The notes below the pieces were generated by a model. The model did no database searches, was not told where the DNA came from, and saw only the letters and a program-made list of their open reading frames with translations. This document shows, in pieces, positions 1 through 8,842 of a stretch of DNA of 54,703 nucleotides. Location: assembly GCF_005938675.2 (NCBI RefSeq), contig NZ_VCCH02000059.1:1-54703 (forward strand), in the 5' to 3' direction. Position numbers and translations under genes: made by a program. The number at the start of each line of letters is the position of its first letter. The stretch's first letter is position 1. The stretch is from Mycobacterium sp. KBS0706 (GTDB lineage Bacteria; Pseudomonadota; Alphaproteobacteria; DSM-16000; Inquilinaceae).

Positions 1-1
1 G

Positions 2-2005
2 CGGCCGCAGGACTCTGTCCAGAGGTGGCCCCCGCTGCTGGGGGAGGAGGAGGTCCGGAACCTTCTGCTTCGGACGTTCGGCCAGACGCGATGGACCCAG
101 GACAGCCCGATCGTGGCGGATGTCTGGATCGGCTACCTGCGCATCGCCGAGAAGGCCGCACGACGGCGCATCCTGGGGCCCCGGGATCTCGCCCTGGACG
201 TCCTGCTGACGCCATGGACCGGCGTCACGCCCGGCCAGGTCGCGTTGTCCCTGAGGGAGCGCCTGGTATCGGAGACCCTTGCGCGGGCACGCATCGCGAC
301 GAGCTCGACCCGGGTCGTGGCGGAGATCGATTTTCAGGCATTCGTGCAGGCCGTGGTGCCGCTCACCGGCTGGTGGCAGGACCTGTGGAGCCGTCTGACA
401 TCGTTCGGAGGCGCAGGAGTGGCACGCGTCAGAGCCCCGGACAAGTCGGATGCCGCGACCCTGCTCGCAGACTACCGAGGCCCTGCGCTCGAATTGCTGC
501 GCTACATGACCATTGTCGGCTTCGTGGCGCGATTGCAGGCGGCGAGGTCCGCGGCGGAAATCAAGGGGCTGCATGAAGTCGCCGGACGCCTGCAGCGCAG
601 CTTCGACATGACATCTCCTGCCGCAGGACGCCAGGCGACGGGCGCGGATCTCAATTTCCTGTTCGACGGATTCCGTGACGTCGCCGGAGCTAGCCTGCAA
701 GCAGCCGAGGCTGCCGAGGCAGCCCCGAAGCCTGGGGAGGCCAAGATCTGGCTCGCCACCTGCAACAGGGAGGCATCGCAAACGATATTCGACTCGTGCA
801 AGACGGTGAAAGCCGACGCCGCACAGCGGGTCTTCGACACGGCCGGAAAAGGCATCACGATCGCGGTCATCGACGATGGGATCGATGCTCGGCACGCGGC
901 TTTTCTGAGGCGGGCCGACCCTGCTGTCTCGCAGCGCCTGAAGTGCGGCCCTCCATTTACCGAAGCAGACCTGGAGTCCTCTTCGCGGATCCAGGCGACC
1001 TATGACTTCTCGGTCCTGAGGGATATTCTGGCTGCCGGAGCAAACGGCGACGCGGCGACTGTCCGGCAACTTCATCCGCGATCCACTAAGATCGACAAGC
1101 TGGTCTCCGCCGCCGTGGATTATCTCAAGATCCGGGCCGATACCGGCCGGGGCATCGACTGGGCCCTGGTGTCACCGCTCATCCTCGTCCCGCATGACGA
1201 CAACTATCAGCCTCCGGCCGCCGACCACGGCACGCATGTGGCAGGCATTCTTGCCGCGGACCTGCCGAAGCCGGACGACCTGGCGCAGCCTCTGTACGGG
1301 ATGTGCAAAGAGCTGAGCCTGTACGACCTGAGGGTCTTTGCGCCGGATGGAAGCGCGGACGAGTTCGCCATCGTCTCGGCCATCGAGTTCGTCGGCTGGC
1401 TGAACCGCGATCGCGCCAGTCCCGTCATTCACGGCGTGAACCTCTCTCTGGCGCTGCGCCACGATGTCGACAGCTTTGCCTGCGGCCACACGCCCGTCTG
1501 CGACGCCTGCAACCAACTGGTGGGAGCAGGGACCGTCGTCGTCGCGGCGGCCGGCAACACTGGATTCGATGGCGAGCCGGGCGAGGCGAAGCAAAGTCTG
1601 GGGACCGGTTACCGGACGGTCAGCATCACCGATCCGGGCAACGCGGAGGCTGTCATTACCGTCGGATCCACCCACCGGCGCGATCCTCATGCCTATGGCG
1701 TCAGCTACTTCTCGAGCCGAGGCCCCACCGGCGACGGTCGACTCAAGCCCGACCTTCTTGCGCCGGGGGAGAAGATCACCTCGACCATCCGGGAAAACCG
1801 GACCCAGCGGCTCGACGGCACCTCCATGGCAGCCCCGCATGTATGCGGGGCCGCGGCTTTGCTGATGGCCCGTTATCCGGAACTGATCGGTCAGCCACGC
1901 CGGATCAAGGAGATCCTGATGAAGACAGCGACCGATCTCGGCCGCCACGTCGATTTCCAGGGCGCCGGGCTGCTGGACGTCCTGCGTGCGCTGCAACTGG
2001 TCTAG
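2..2005 (+). CDS. Subtilisin-like (S8 family) serine protease, 5' end outside the window
   Basis: This is a serine endopeptidase of the S8 family. The triad is visible: Asp in AVIDDGID (codon near 872), His in DHGTHVAG (codon 1235) and Ser in GTSMAAPH (codon 1823), plus the oxyanion-hole Asn in AAAGNTG. A GTG at 113 could start a 630-residue protein, but the same frame stays open and protein-like back to base 2 with no stop, so I treat the gene as partial at its 5' end. About 250 helical residues of unknown family precede the catalytic domain. I see no signal peptide in the visible part, which suggests an intracellular protease, unlike most degradative subtilases. The MBL-fold gene follows 12 bases downstream and is probably co-transcribed. 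Family assignment is firm; the start and the role are not. Confidence 0.9.
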   Translation, partial: RPQDSVQRWPPLLGEEEVRNLLLRTFGQTRWTQDSPIVADVWIGYLRIAEKAARRRILGPRDLALDVLLTPWTGVTPGQVALSLRERLVSETLARARIATSSTRVVAEIDFQAFVQAVVPLTGWWQDLWSRLTSFGGAGVARVRAPDKSDAATLLADYRGPALELLRYMTIVGFVARLQAARSAAEIKGLHEVAGRLQRSFDMTSPAAGRQATGADLNFLFDGFRDVAGASLQAAEAAEAAPKPGEAKIWLATCNREASQTIFDSCKTVKADAAQRVFDTAGKGITIAVIDDGIDARHAAFLRRADPAVSQRLKCGPPFTEADLESSSRIQATYDFSVLRDILAAGANGDAATVRQLHPRSTKIDKLVSAAVDYLKIRADTGRGIDWALVSPLILVPHDDNYQPPAADHGTHVAGILAADLPKPDDLAQPLYGMCKELSLYDLRVFAPDGSADEFAIVSAIEFVGWLNRDRASPVIHGVNLSLALRHDVDSFACGHTPVCDACNQLVGAGTVVVAAAGNTGFDGEPGEAKQSLGTGYRTVSITDPGNAEAVITVGSTHRRDPHAYGVSYFSSRGPTGDGRLKPDLLAPGEKITSTIRENRTQRLDGTSMAAPHVCGAAALLMARYPELIGQPRRIKEILMKTATDLGRHVDFQGAGLLDVLRALQLV

Positions 2006-2017
2006 GGAACGAAGCTC

Positions 2018-3220
2018 ATGACTGTCGTTTTTGAAGCGCTCAACACCCTGTATGGAGACTGCCTGCTGCTGCGGTATCCGGGGCCGGACGGCAATGAGAG
2101 GCTGTGGATCGTCGATGGAGGGCCGAGGTCCGAACGTGTCGGCGAGGCCAGCATAGCCGTCTGGCGCGACGTGCTGCTGCCACGGCTGCGGGCCTTGAGC
2201 CCGAACCATCCGTTGCCTGTTGCGCTCGGAATGGTCAGCCACATCGACGACGATCACATCAATGGAATCTTGAGGATCACTCAGGGGCTCGTCGCCGCCT
2301 CCCCGGCCAACCCGGCCGAACTCGTCTTCAAGCGGTTCTGGTTCAATTCCTTCGACGCGATCGTTGGCCCGACGCCGTTCACCGCGCATCGGGCGAGCGC
2401 GACCCCGGCCGCGCTCGCGGGCGCGATCCTGCCCCAGATCGGCGGAGGGGACGGAGAGGCCGTGATTCAGAGCGTGGGGCAAGGAATATCCTTGAGGGCC
2501 GATCTCGAAACGCTGCATCTGGGCGGAAACCAGCCCGTCAACGGCCTGATCTCCGCGAAGGAGGGGCAGGCGTCCTACAATATCGACGGTGCCAAAGTCA
2601 CGGTGCTGGGACCGCGGCAGAAGCAGTTGGACGAGTTGCGCAAGGATTGGCTGAAGGCCCTCTCGAAGCCGACCAAAGAGGCCCGCGAGACTGCGTTGCT
2701 TTCGCTGTTCCTGCCGGAGAGCAAGTTGGATCATGCCGTCGCCAATCTCTCGTCGATCGTGGTCTGGGTGGAAGTCGCGGGCAAGACGCTGCTGCTCACC
2801 GGCGACGCCCGCGGCGACGACATCGTCAAGGCCTGGTCGGAGTTGGGGCTTCCGCCGCCGCCGGTAGCGCTCGATATCCTCAAGCTTCCTCATCATGGCA
2901 GCAGCCGGAACAATCCGGAGAGTTTTCTCGATCATTTCGCCGCAACACACTACGTGTTCTCGGCGAATGGAAAATATGACAATCCGGACCCGCCGGTCAT
3001 CGAAGCCGTCGTGAAGAAGCATGGGATGCGGCCCATCGTTCTTCACTTTACCAATGCGGATGTGATGTGGTCGGCGCCATACAAGCTGGAGAAATCAGGA
3101 GCCGCCGTTCAGTCTCTCCCGGCGATGCTTTCCGCCCTGCAGGCCGCCTATCCGGGACCGTGGTCGTTCCGGTGCCGGCCACACGAAGCGCCGGGCGTCG
3201 CCATCACCCTGGATGCCTAG
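2018..3220 (+). CDS. MBL-fold metallohydrolase (ComEC/Rec2-like beta-lactamase domain)
   Basis: This 400-residue protein has a metallo-beta-lactamase fold. Near residue 75 it reads SHIDDDHING, a variant of the HxHxDH metal motif in which the second His is Asp, as in soluble ComEC-like members. A later LTGDARGDD supplies a further metal Asp, and KLPHHGSSRNN is the typical C-terminal His motif. It has no signal peptide or membrane segment, so it is not a DNA-uptake channel. It starts 12 bases after the protease stop, behind TAGGGAAC, and ends just before convergent transporter genes. The substrate is not readable: hydrolases of this group act on nucleic acids, nucleotides or esters. Coupling with an intracellular-looking subtilase suggests a two-part system, which is inference. 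Confidence 0.85.
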   Translation: MTVVFEALNTLYGDCLLLRYPGPDGNERLWIVDGGPRSERVGEASIAVWRDVLLPRLRALSPNHPLPVALGMVSHIDDDHINGILRITQGLVAASPANPAELVFKRFWFNSFDAIVGPTPFTAHRASATPAALAGAILPQIGGGDGEAVIQSVGQGISLRADLETLHLGGNQPVNGLISAKEGQASYNIDGAKVTVLGPRQKQLDELRKDWLKALSKPTKEARETALLSLFLPESKLDHAVANLSSIVVWVEVAGKTLLLTGDARGDDIVKAWSELGLPPPPVALDILKLPHHGSSRNNPESFLDHFAATHYVFSANGKYDNPDPPVIEAVVKKHGMRPIVLHFTNADVMWSAPYKLEKSGAAVQSLPAMLSALQAAYPGPWSFRCRPHEAPGVAITLDA

Positions 3221-3299
3221 CTGTTTCGGGAACTCTGCCCGCCCGCACCTCATCTGGATGGGGTGACGGCAGCCGGGACCGGGGGGGACGAGCACGGCG

Positions 3300-3325
3300 G
3301 ATCCCGGCTTCCCGTTCCGGGGATC
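3300..3325. terminator. Possible bidirectional terminator hairpin between convergent genes
   Basis: GATCCCGG (3300-3307) pairs with CCGGGGATC (3317-3325), with one bulged base and a short loop. It lies between the convergent MBL gene and the importer ATPase gene. There is no T-run, so termination is a guess from position and pairing. Confidence 0.3.
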
Positions 3326-3356
3326 TGCTCAGGAGCGGCCGCTAAGATCGGCGCCC

Positions 3357-4361
3357 TCAGATCGGGATCGGGTTGGCCTTGGCGAAATGGCAGGCGGCAA
3401 AATGGCCGTCGCCGACCGGCGCCAGGGCTGGCCGCTCGCGGGCGCAGATCTCCTGCGCCAGCGGGCAGCGGGTGCGGAAGCTGCAGCCGGACGGGACGGC
3501 GGACGGGCTGGGCACGTCGCCCTGCAGGATGATGCGCGTCTGCGGCCGGTCGGGGTCGGGCTCCGGCGCGGCCGACAGCAGCGCCTGGGTGTAGGGATGG
3601 TGCGGCGCGCCATACACCGCGGCCTTCGGCCCGGTCTCGACGATCCGCCCGAGATACATCACCGCGACCCGGTCGGCGATGTGCCGCACCACCGCCAGGT
3701 CATGAGCGATGAACAGGTAGGACAGGTTCTTCCGCTCCTGCAGGTCCTGCAGCAGGTTGACGATCTGCGCCTGGATCGAGACGTCGAGGGCCGAGACCGG
3801 CTCGTCCGCCACGATGAAGGCGGGATCGACCGAGATCGCCCGGGCGATGCCGATGCGCTGGCGCTGGCCGCCGGAGAACTGGCGCGGATAGCGGTCCATG
3901 GTGGCGGGCGGCAGCCCGACCTGGCGCAGCAGCTCGGCCACCTTGTCGCGCCGCTCCTTGCGCGACCGCACCAGGCCGAACACCTCGAGCGGCTCGGCGA
4001 CGATGTCGGCGACGCTGCGCCGCGGGCTGAGCGAGCCGTAGGGGTCCTGGAAGATCATCTGGACCTGCCGGCGCATCGCCCGCATCTGCCCGCGCGACAG
4101 GCCGGTCAGGTCGGTGCCGCCGACGAAGACCTGGCCGGCGCTGGGTTCGATCAGGCGCAGCAGCAGCCGGCCGAGCGTGGACTTGCCGCAGCCGGATTCG
4201 CCGACCAGCGCCAGCGTCTCGCCGCGGCGGATCTCCAGCGACACCTCGTCGACCGCCCGCACCGCCGGGCGCGGCCGCCCGAAGCTGAGGCCGCCGCCAT
4301 CCTGGAAGGTCTTGGTCAGCCCCTCGGCCCGAACCAGGGTCTCGGTCGCAACGGCGCTCAT
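3357..4361 (-). CDS. Dipeptide/oligopeptide-type ABC importer, ATPase subunit (DppF/OppF-like)
   Basis: This 334-residue cytoplasmic ATPase powers a peptide/nickel-class (PepT family) importer. It shows Walker A (GESGCGKST), the ABC signature (FSGGQRQRIGIARA), Walker B (FIVADEPVSALD) and the C-terminal extension with a Cys-containing region (GCSFRTRCPLAQ) typical of the oligopeptide-ATPase family. Its ATG overlaps the stop of the preceding ATPase gene in an ATGA arrangement. It is the last gene of the five-gene importer unit. Members of this class also carry glycosides, opines and other solutes, so the neighbouring enzymes are a better guide to substrate than the family name. Confidence 0.93.
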   Translation of the reverse strand: MSAVATETLVRAEGLTKTFQDGGGLSFGRPRPAVRAVDEVSLEIRRGETLALVGESGCGKSTLGRLLLRLIEPSAGQVFVGGTDLTGLSRGQMRAMRRQVQMIFQDPYGSLSPRRSVADIVAEPLEVFGLVRSRKERRDKVAELLRQVGLPPATMDRYPRQFSGGQRQRIGIARAISVDPAFIVADEPVSALDVSIQAQIVNLLQDLQERKNLSYLFIAHDLAVVRHIADRVAVMYLGRIVETGPKAAVYGAPHHPYTQALLSAAPEPDPDRPQTRIILQGDVPSPSAVPSGCSFRTRCPLAQEICARERPALAPVGDGHFAACHFAKANPIPI

Positions 4362-5371
4362 CGCATCGCCCTCGCGCTGGGTGCCGGCTCGGCCGGCAGC
4401 GCCGCGGCCGTGACCCAGCAGGCCGCCCGGTGCTGCGGGCCGAAGTCGAACATCGGCGGCCGCTCCACCGCGCAGCGGTCGACCCGCAGCGGGCAGCGCG
4501 GCTGGAACGGACAGCCGGCGCCGAGGCTGCCGGCCTGCGGCACCGAGCCGGCGATCTGGTACAGCCGCCGCCGGTCGTCGTTCAGCCGCGGAATCGACTG
4601 CAGCAGCCCCTGGGTGTAGGGGTGCGACGGTCGCCGGAAGATCGAGCGGACATCGGCATCCTCCACCACCCGGCCGGCATACATCACGATCACCCGCTCG
4701 CAGATGTCGGCGATGACGCCGAGATCGTGCGAGATCAGCAGCACCGCCGTGTTCAGCGTGGCGCGGATCCGCTTCATCAGATCCAGCACCTGGGCCTGGA
4801 TGGTCACGTCCAGCGCCGTGGTCGGCTCGTCCGCGATCAGCAGCTTCGGGTTGCAGGCGATGGCCATGGCGATCATCACCCGCTGGCGCATGCCGCCGGA
4901 GAACTGGTGCGGGTAGGCTCCGAGCCGGCGCTCCGGGTCGGGCATGCCGACCAGCCGCAGCATCTCGACCGTCTTGCGGCGGCGCTCCTCCCGGCTGACG
5001 GGCTCATGCAGCAGGATGGCCTCGCCGATCTGGTCGCCGATGGTCATGACCGGGTTCAGCGAGCTCATCGGCTCCTGGAAGATCATGGCGATGTCGCGGC
5101 CGCGGATCTCCGGCATCTTCGCCCGCGGCAGGGCCAGCAGGTCGGTGCCCTCGAACAGGATGCGGCCCTGCGCAATGCGGCCCGGCGGCTCGGGGATCAG
5201 GCGCAGGATCGACAGCGAGGTCATCGACTTGCCGGAGCCGGATTCGCCGACGATGCCGAGCGACCCGCCGGCCTGGATCTCGAAGCCGACGCCGTCGACC
5301 ACCCGCAGCGGCGCCGCTTTCGGGCCGAATTCGACGGCCAGACCCTCGACCTTCAGCAGGGGCGCGGTCAC
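4358..5371 (-). CDS. Dipeptide/oligopeptide-type ABC importer, ATPase subunit (DppD/OppD-like)
   Basis: This is the second ATPase of the heterodimer (337 residues): Walker A GESGSGKSM, signature FSGGMRQRVMIAMAI, Walker B LLIADEPTTALDVT, and the C-terminal oligopeptide-ATPase tail with GCPFQPRCPLRVDRC. The frame is open further upstream, but the residues there are the permease gene read out of frame. The start is the GTG at 5371, which gives VTAPLLKVEGL and overlaps the permease stop as GTGA. This is a typical translationally coupled start in this cluster. It works with the DppF-like partner, to which it is joined by an ATGA overlap. Confidence 0.92.
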   Translation of the reverse strand: MTAPLLKVEGLAVEFGPKAAPLRVVDGVGFEIQAGGSLGIVGESGSGKSMTSLSILRLIPEPPGRIAQGRILFEGTDLLALPRAKMPEIRGRDIAMIFQEPMSSLNPVMTIGDQIGEAILLHEPVSREERRRKTVEMLRLVGMPDPERRLGAYPHQFSGGMRQRVMIAMAIACNPKLLIADEPTTALDVTIQAQVLDLMKRIRATLNTAVLLISHDLGVIADICERVIVMYAGRVVEDADVRSIFRRPSHPYTQGLLQSIPRLNDDRRRLYQIAGSVPQAGSLGAGCPFQPRCPLRVDRCAVERPPMFDFGPQHRAACWVTAAALPAEPAPSARAMR

Positions 5372-6249
5372 GAGGCGGTCTCCGGGTCCAGGGCGTCGCG
5401 CACCGCATCGCCGAACAGGTTGAAGGCGAGGACCACGCAAGTGATGGCGAAGCCGGCGCCGATGATCGGCCAGGGCGACCCGAACAGGTTGTTGAGGCCG
5501 TCGCGGATGATGTTGCCCCAGCTCGGGTTCGGCGGCTGGGTGCCGAGCCCGAGGAAGCTGAGCGAGGCTTCGAGCCGGATGGCCGAGGCGACCCACAGCG
5601 TCACCAGCACGACGATCGGCGCCGCGATGTTCGGCACGATGTGGCGGAAGATGATCACCGGCGTGCTGACGCCGACCGCCACCGCGGCCTCGATATAGGG
5701 CTCCTGCTTCACCGACAGGGTCTGGGCCCGGGCGACGCGGGCGAAGCCGGGCACGAAGGCGACCGTCAGCACGGCGACGACGTTCCAGAAGCCGCCGCCC
5801 AGCGCCGCGGCGATGATGATCGCCAGCAGCAGTTCCGGAAAGGCCAGCAGCAGGTCGACGAGGCGGGAGATGACCCGGTCGACCACGCCGCCGAAATAGC
5901 CGGCGACGACGCCCATCGTGGTCCCCACGATCGCCGCCAGCACCGGCGACAGCAGCCCGAAGATCAGCGAGTTGCGGGACCCGTAGATCATCCGGGACAG
6001 CACGTCGCGGCCGAACTGGTCGGTGCCGAGCCAATGCGCCCAGGACGGGGTCTGGTTGATCTTCAGGATGCTCTGCGCCAGCGGGTTGTAAGGCGCGATC
6101 CAGGGCGCCAGCACCGCCACCACCAGGAAGACCGCGATGATCAGGGCGGCGAAGATGGTGGCCGGGCGGCCCATGACGATGCGCAGCAGGATTGCCAGCC
6201 GGTTCGGGGCTGGGGCAATAACATCTGCGGTGTCGATGATCGCGGCCAT
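5368..6249 (-). CDS. Dipeptide/oligopeptide-type ABC importer, permease (DppC-like)
   Basis: This 293-residue inner-membrane permease has the N-terminal segment and core of the OppBC family: a cytoplasmic tail, a first helix near residues 30-52, a periplasmic loop containing HWLGTDQFGRDVLSR (diagnostic for DppC/OppC), then five further helices. The coupling loop is EAAVAVGVSTPVIIFRHIVP. The start is the ATG at 6249, which shares one base with the TGA of the upstream permease (TGATG). Open frame beyond that point is antisense-like noise over dppB. Confidence 0.93.
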   Translation of the reverse strand: MAAIIDTADVIAPAPNRLAILLRIVMGRPATIFAALIIAVFLVVAVLAPWIAPYNPLAQSILKINQTPSWAHWLGTDQFGRDVLSRMIYGSRNSLIFGLLSPVLAAIVGTTMGVVAGYFGGVVDRVISRLVDLLLAFPELLLAIIIAAALGGGFWNVVAVLTVAFVPGFARVARAQTLSVKQEPYIEAAVAVGVSTPVIIFRHIVPNIAAPIVVLVTLWVASAIRLEASLSFLGLGTQPPNPSWGNIIRDGLNNLFGSPWPIIGAGFAITCVVLAFNLFGDAVRDALDPETAS

Positions 6250-7184
6250 CAGCTCACCCGGATCCGCGGATCGACCACGATGTAGACGAGGTCCATCAGC
6301 AGGTTCACCAGCACCACGAACAGGGCGAAGACGATGACGCCACCCTGGATGACGGCATAGTCGCGCTCGGTAATCGCGCCGATCAGCAGCTTGCCGATGC
6401 CGGGCCGGTTGAACACCAGCTCGATCGCCACCGAGCCGGACAGCGTCGCCAGCAGGCTGAGGCCCATGCCGGTGGACAGCGGCAGCAGCGCGTTGCGCAG
6501 CCCGTGCCGGTAGATGACGCGGCGCTCGCTGGCGCCCTTGGCCCGCGCCGTCCGCACATAGTCCTTGCCGAACACCTCCAGCAGCGAGGTGCGGGTCAGC
6601 CGTCCGAGGAAGGCGGCCTTGACGAAGGCGAGGGTCAGCGCCGGCAGCACGATGTGGTGCAGCCGGTCGACGAAGCCGTCGCCGCCGCCATTGATCGGGA
6701 ACCAGCCGAGATTGAGCGAGAAGGTGATCAGCAGCAGCGCGCCGAGATAGAAGTCCGGGATGGCGTAGCCGATCAGCGAGAACACCCGGACGCCGGAATC
6801 CGCGGTGCGGTTGCGGTGGGTTGCCGCCAGCACGCCCAGCGGGATGCCGGCGGCGACGCCCATCACCATCGCCGCGATGGTCAGCTCGATCGTGTAGGGC
6901 AGGTTGTAGACCAGCAGTTGCAGGACCGAGGTGTTGTTCATCAGCGACCTCCCGAAATCCAGGGTCAGGACGCCGCCGAGGAAGTTGAGGTACTGCTGCC
7001 ACAGCGGGACGTTCAGCCCCATCTTCTCGCGGAAGGCCGCCAGCTGGTCCGGCAGAGCGTTGTCCCCCAGCGCCGCCAGCGCCGGGTCGCCGGGCAGGAT
7101 GCGCATGCAGACGAACACCAGCGTCAGCACCAGCAGGATGGTCGGAACCGCATCCAGCAATCGCCACATCAGATACCGCACCAT
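6249..7184 (-). CDS. Dipeptide/oligopeptide-type ABC importer, permease (DppB-like)
   Basis: This 311-residue permease begins MVRYLMWRLLDAVPTILLVL, the classic DppB/OppB first helix. It carries the periplasmic region PGDPALAALG and a coupling-loop EAA motif (RTARAKGASERRVIYRHGLRN). About six membrane helices are evident. It lies 23 bases downstream of the binding-protein gene and couples directly into the dppC-like gene. Together they form the trans-membrane channel. Confidence 0.93.
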   Translation of the reverse strand: MVRYLMWRLLDAVPTILLVLTLVFVCMRILPGDPALAALGDNALPDQLAAFREKMGLNVPLWQQYLNFLGGVLTLDFGRSLMNNTSVLQLLVYNLPYTIELTIAAMVMGVAAGIPLGVLAATHRNRTADSGVRVFSLIGYAIPDFYLGALLLITFSLNLGWFPINGGGDGFVDRLHHIVLPALTLAFVKAAFLGRLTRTSLLEVFGKDYVRTARAKGASERRVIYRHGLRNALLPLSTGMGLSLLATLSGSVAIELVFNRPGIGKLLIGAITERDYAVIQGGVIVFALFVVLVNLLMDLVYIVVDPRIRVS

Positions 7185-7207
7185 GGCGGGGCCCCTCCCC
7201 TGCGGGG

Positions 7208-8809
7208 TCAGACGATGGTCTTGGTCGCCCGGTGGAAGCGCCAGCGCGCATAGCCGCTCTTGATCGGGTAGCCGAGATCGACATTGCCCCGGCGCGCGGT
7301 GGTGAAGGACAAGGTGGACAAGCCGATCAGCGGCAGGTCGCGCAGCACCTGCAGCTCGATCTTGCGGCAGATGTCGTCATAGGTCGCGAAGTCGGTCGCC
7401 TGCAGGGCCTGGGCGAGCAGGTCGTCGATGCCCGGCATGACCACGCCGTAGTGGCTGTAATTGCCGCCGCCCTTGCCGTCCGACTTGACCTCGGATTGCT
7501 TCGACAGCTGCTGGAAATACAGCTGGGTCGGGATCGGCGGATAGCTCGAGGAATGCATCGCCAGGGTGTTCTTGTCCGACCGGTTGTCGGCGTGATAGGC
7601 GGTGTGGTCCTCGATCCGCAGGTCCATGTTGAAGCCGGCCAGGCGGATCTGCTCCTGCACGATCAGCATGGTCGAGGAATAGTCCTCGCGCTGGCTGCAC
7701 AGCGACGGGAAGCTGATGCCGTCCGCGAAGCCGGCCTCGGCCAGTAGCGCCTTCGCCTTGTCCGGATCGTAGGGGTAGCGCAGCTCCTCCGGCAGATCCT
7801 CGGTCTTGAAGCCGGCCGGGAAGAAGTCGGGCTGCAGCCCCGCCATGGTGCCACCCATCGGCGCCAGCGCCTGGGCCACGGCCGGCCGGTCGATCGCATG
7901 CATCAGCGCCTGCCGCACCTTCAGGTCGTCGAAGGGCTTGCGGGTCAGGTTGACATGCAGGGTGTTGAACGACCCCGGCACCGTCATGTCGATCTTCAGC
8001 GTCGGGTCGCGCTGCTGCATCGAGGCGACCCAGCCGGGGGCGCGCACCGCCTCCATGATGTCGATGTTGCCGGACAAGAGGGCCAGGGTCCGCGCCGAGG
8101 TGTCGGCGATGTAGACGCATTCGACGGTGCTGATCTTGGCCTTCGGGCCCCAATAGCCGTCATGGCGCTTCATCACCGTGCCGACCTGGGTGTCGAACTT
8201 GGTCAGCTCGTAGGGGCCGGTGCCGACGGCGTCGGTGCCGAAGGCCTCGCCCATCTGCTCGGCCGCCTTCTTGCTGACGATCGAGGTGTTGTTGTTGAAC
8301 ACCGAGGTGCCGAGGAACAGCGCGTCCGGGCTCTTCAGGGTGATGGTCACCGCATAGGGCCCGTTCGCCACGACATCGGCGATGTTCGACAGGATCGTGA
8401 CGTTGGTGCCCGACGTCATCGCCCGCTTGAACGAGTAGACCACGTCCTCCGACGTCATCTCGCCGAAGCCCTTGTGGAACTGCACGCCCTGGCGCAGTTG
8501 GAAGGTCCAGGTCTTGGCGTCCGGCGACGAGGTCCAGCTGGTCGCCAGCGTCGGCAGGTACTCCTCCGGCTTGATCGCGAAGGCGCCGTCCTCCGGGCGG
8601 ACCAGCTGCTCGTAGATCTGCTCGGTCGCCCAGTTGTCGGAGCCCTGGGTCGTCAGGTTCGGGTCGCTGTAGCGCGGCCCCTTCGCGGCGATGCCCATGC
8701 GGATCACATCCGCGTTCTGGGACGCATCCTGCGCCCGGGCGCCGCCGAAGCCCGCCAGCGCCGCGGTCGCGACGCCGAGCTGAAGCACATTTCGCCTGCT
8801 GAATCCCAT
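7208..8809 (-). CDS. Periplasmic solute-binding protein, family 5 (DppA/OppA-like)
   Basis: This 533-residue receptor determines the specificity of the importer that follows. The N-terminus has a twin-arginine signal (SRRNVLQLG, then a hydrophobic run ending ARAQD), so it is exported folded through Tat. The body shows the SBP family 5 pattern, including the YEQLVRPEDG region near residue 70, the DAVGTGPYEL block and a segment on prospective binding (RQALMHAIDRPAVAQAL). It is the first importer gene and lies 33 bases after the racemase-family gene, so both probably share the operator-controlled promoter near 9994. The ligand is unknown; an organic acid or glycoconjugate fits the neighbours better than a peptide. 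Confidence 0.92.
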   Translation of the reverse strand: MGFSRRNVLQLGVATAALAGFGGARAQDASQNADVIRMGIAAKGPRYSDPNLTTQGSDNWATEQIYEQLVRPEDGAFAIKPEEYLPTLATSWTSSPDAKTWTFQLRQGVQFHKGFGEMTSEDVVYSFKRAMTSGTNVTILSNIADVVANGPYAVTITLKSPDALFLGTSVFNNNTSIVSKKAAEQMGEAFGTDAVGTGPYELTKFDTQVGTVMKRHDGYWGPKAKISTVECVYIADTSARTLALLSGNIDIMEAVRAPGWVASMQQRDPTLKIDMTVPGSFNTLHVNLTRKPFDDLKVRQALMHAIDRPAVAQALAPMGGTMAGLQPDFFPAGFKTEDLPEELRYPYDPDKAKALLAEAGFADGISFPSLCSQREDYSSTMLIVQEQIRLAGFNMDLRIEDHTAYHADNRSDKNTLAMHSSSYPPIPTQLYFQQLSKQSEVKSDGKGGGNYSHYGVVMPGIDDLLAQALQATDFATYDDICRKIELQVLRDLPLIGLSTLSFTTARRGNVDLGYPIKSGYARWRFHRATKTIV

Positions 8810-8842
8810 GGCCGTCTCTCCCTTGTCTCTTATCGACGCCGG

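Noticed and set aside
1172..3046. A 624-codon minus-strand open frame over the protease and MBL genes
   Set aside because: The plus strand holds the catalytic motifs of two known families; the minus-strand product matches nothing.
1..3346. NotI sites (GCGGCCGC) near both ends of the protease-MBL segment as a sign of a cloned or synthetic insert
   Set aside because: Such sites are common in GC-rich genomes, and the sequence between them shows no vector features.
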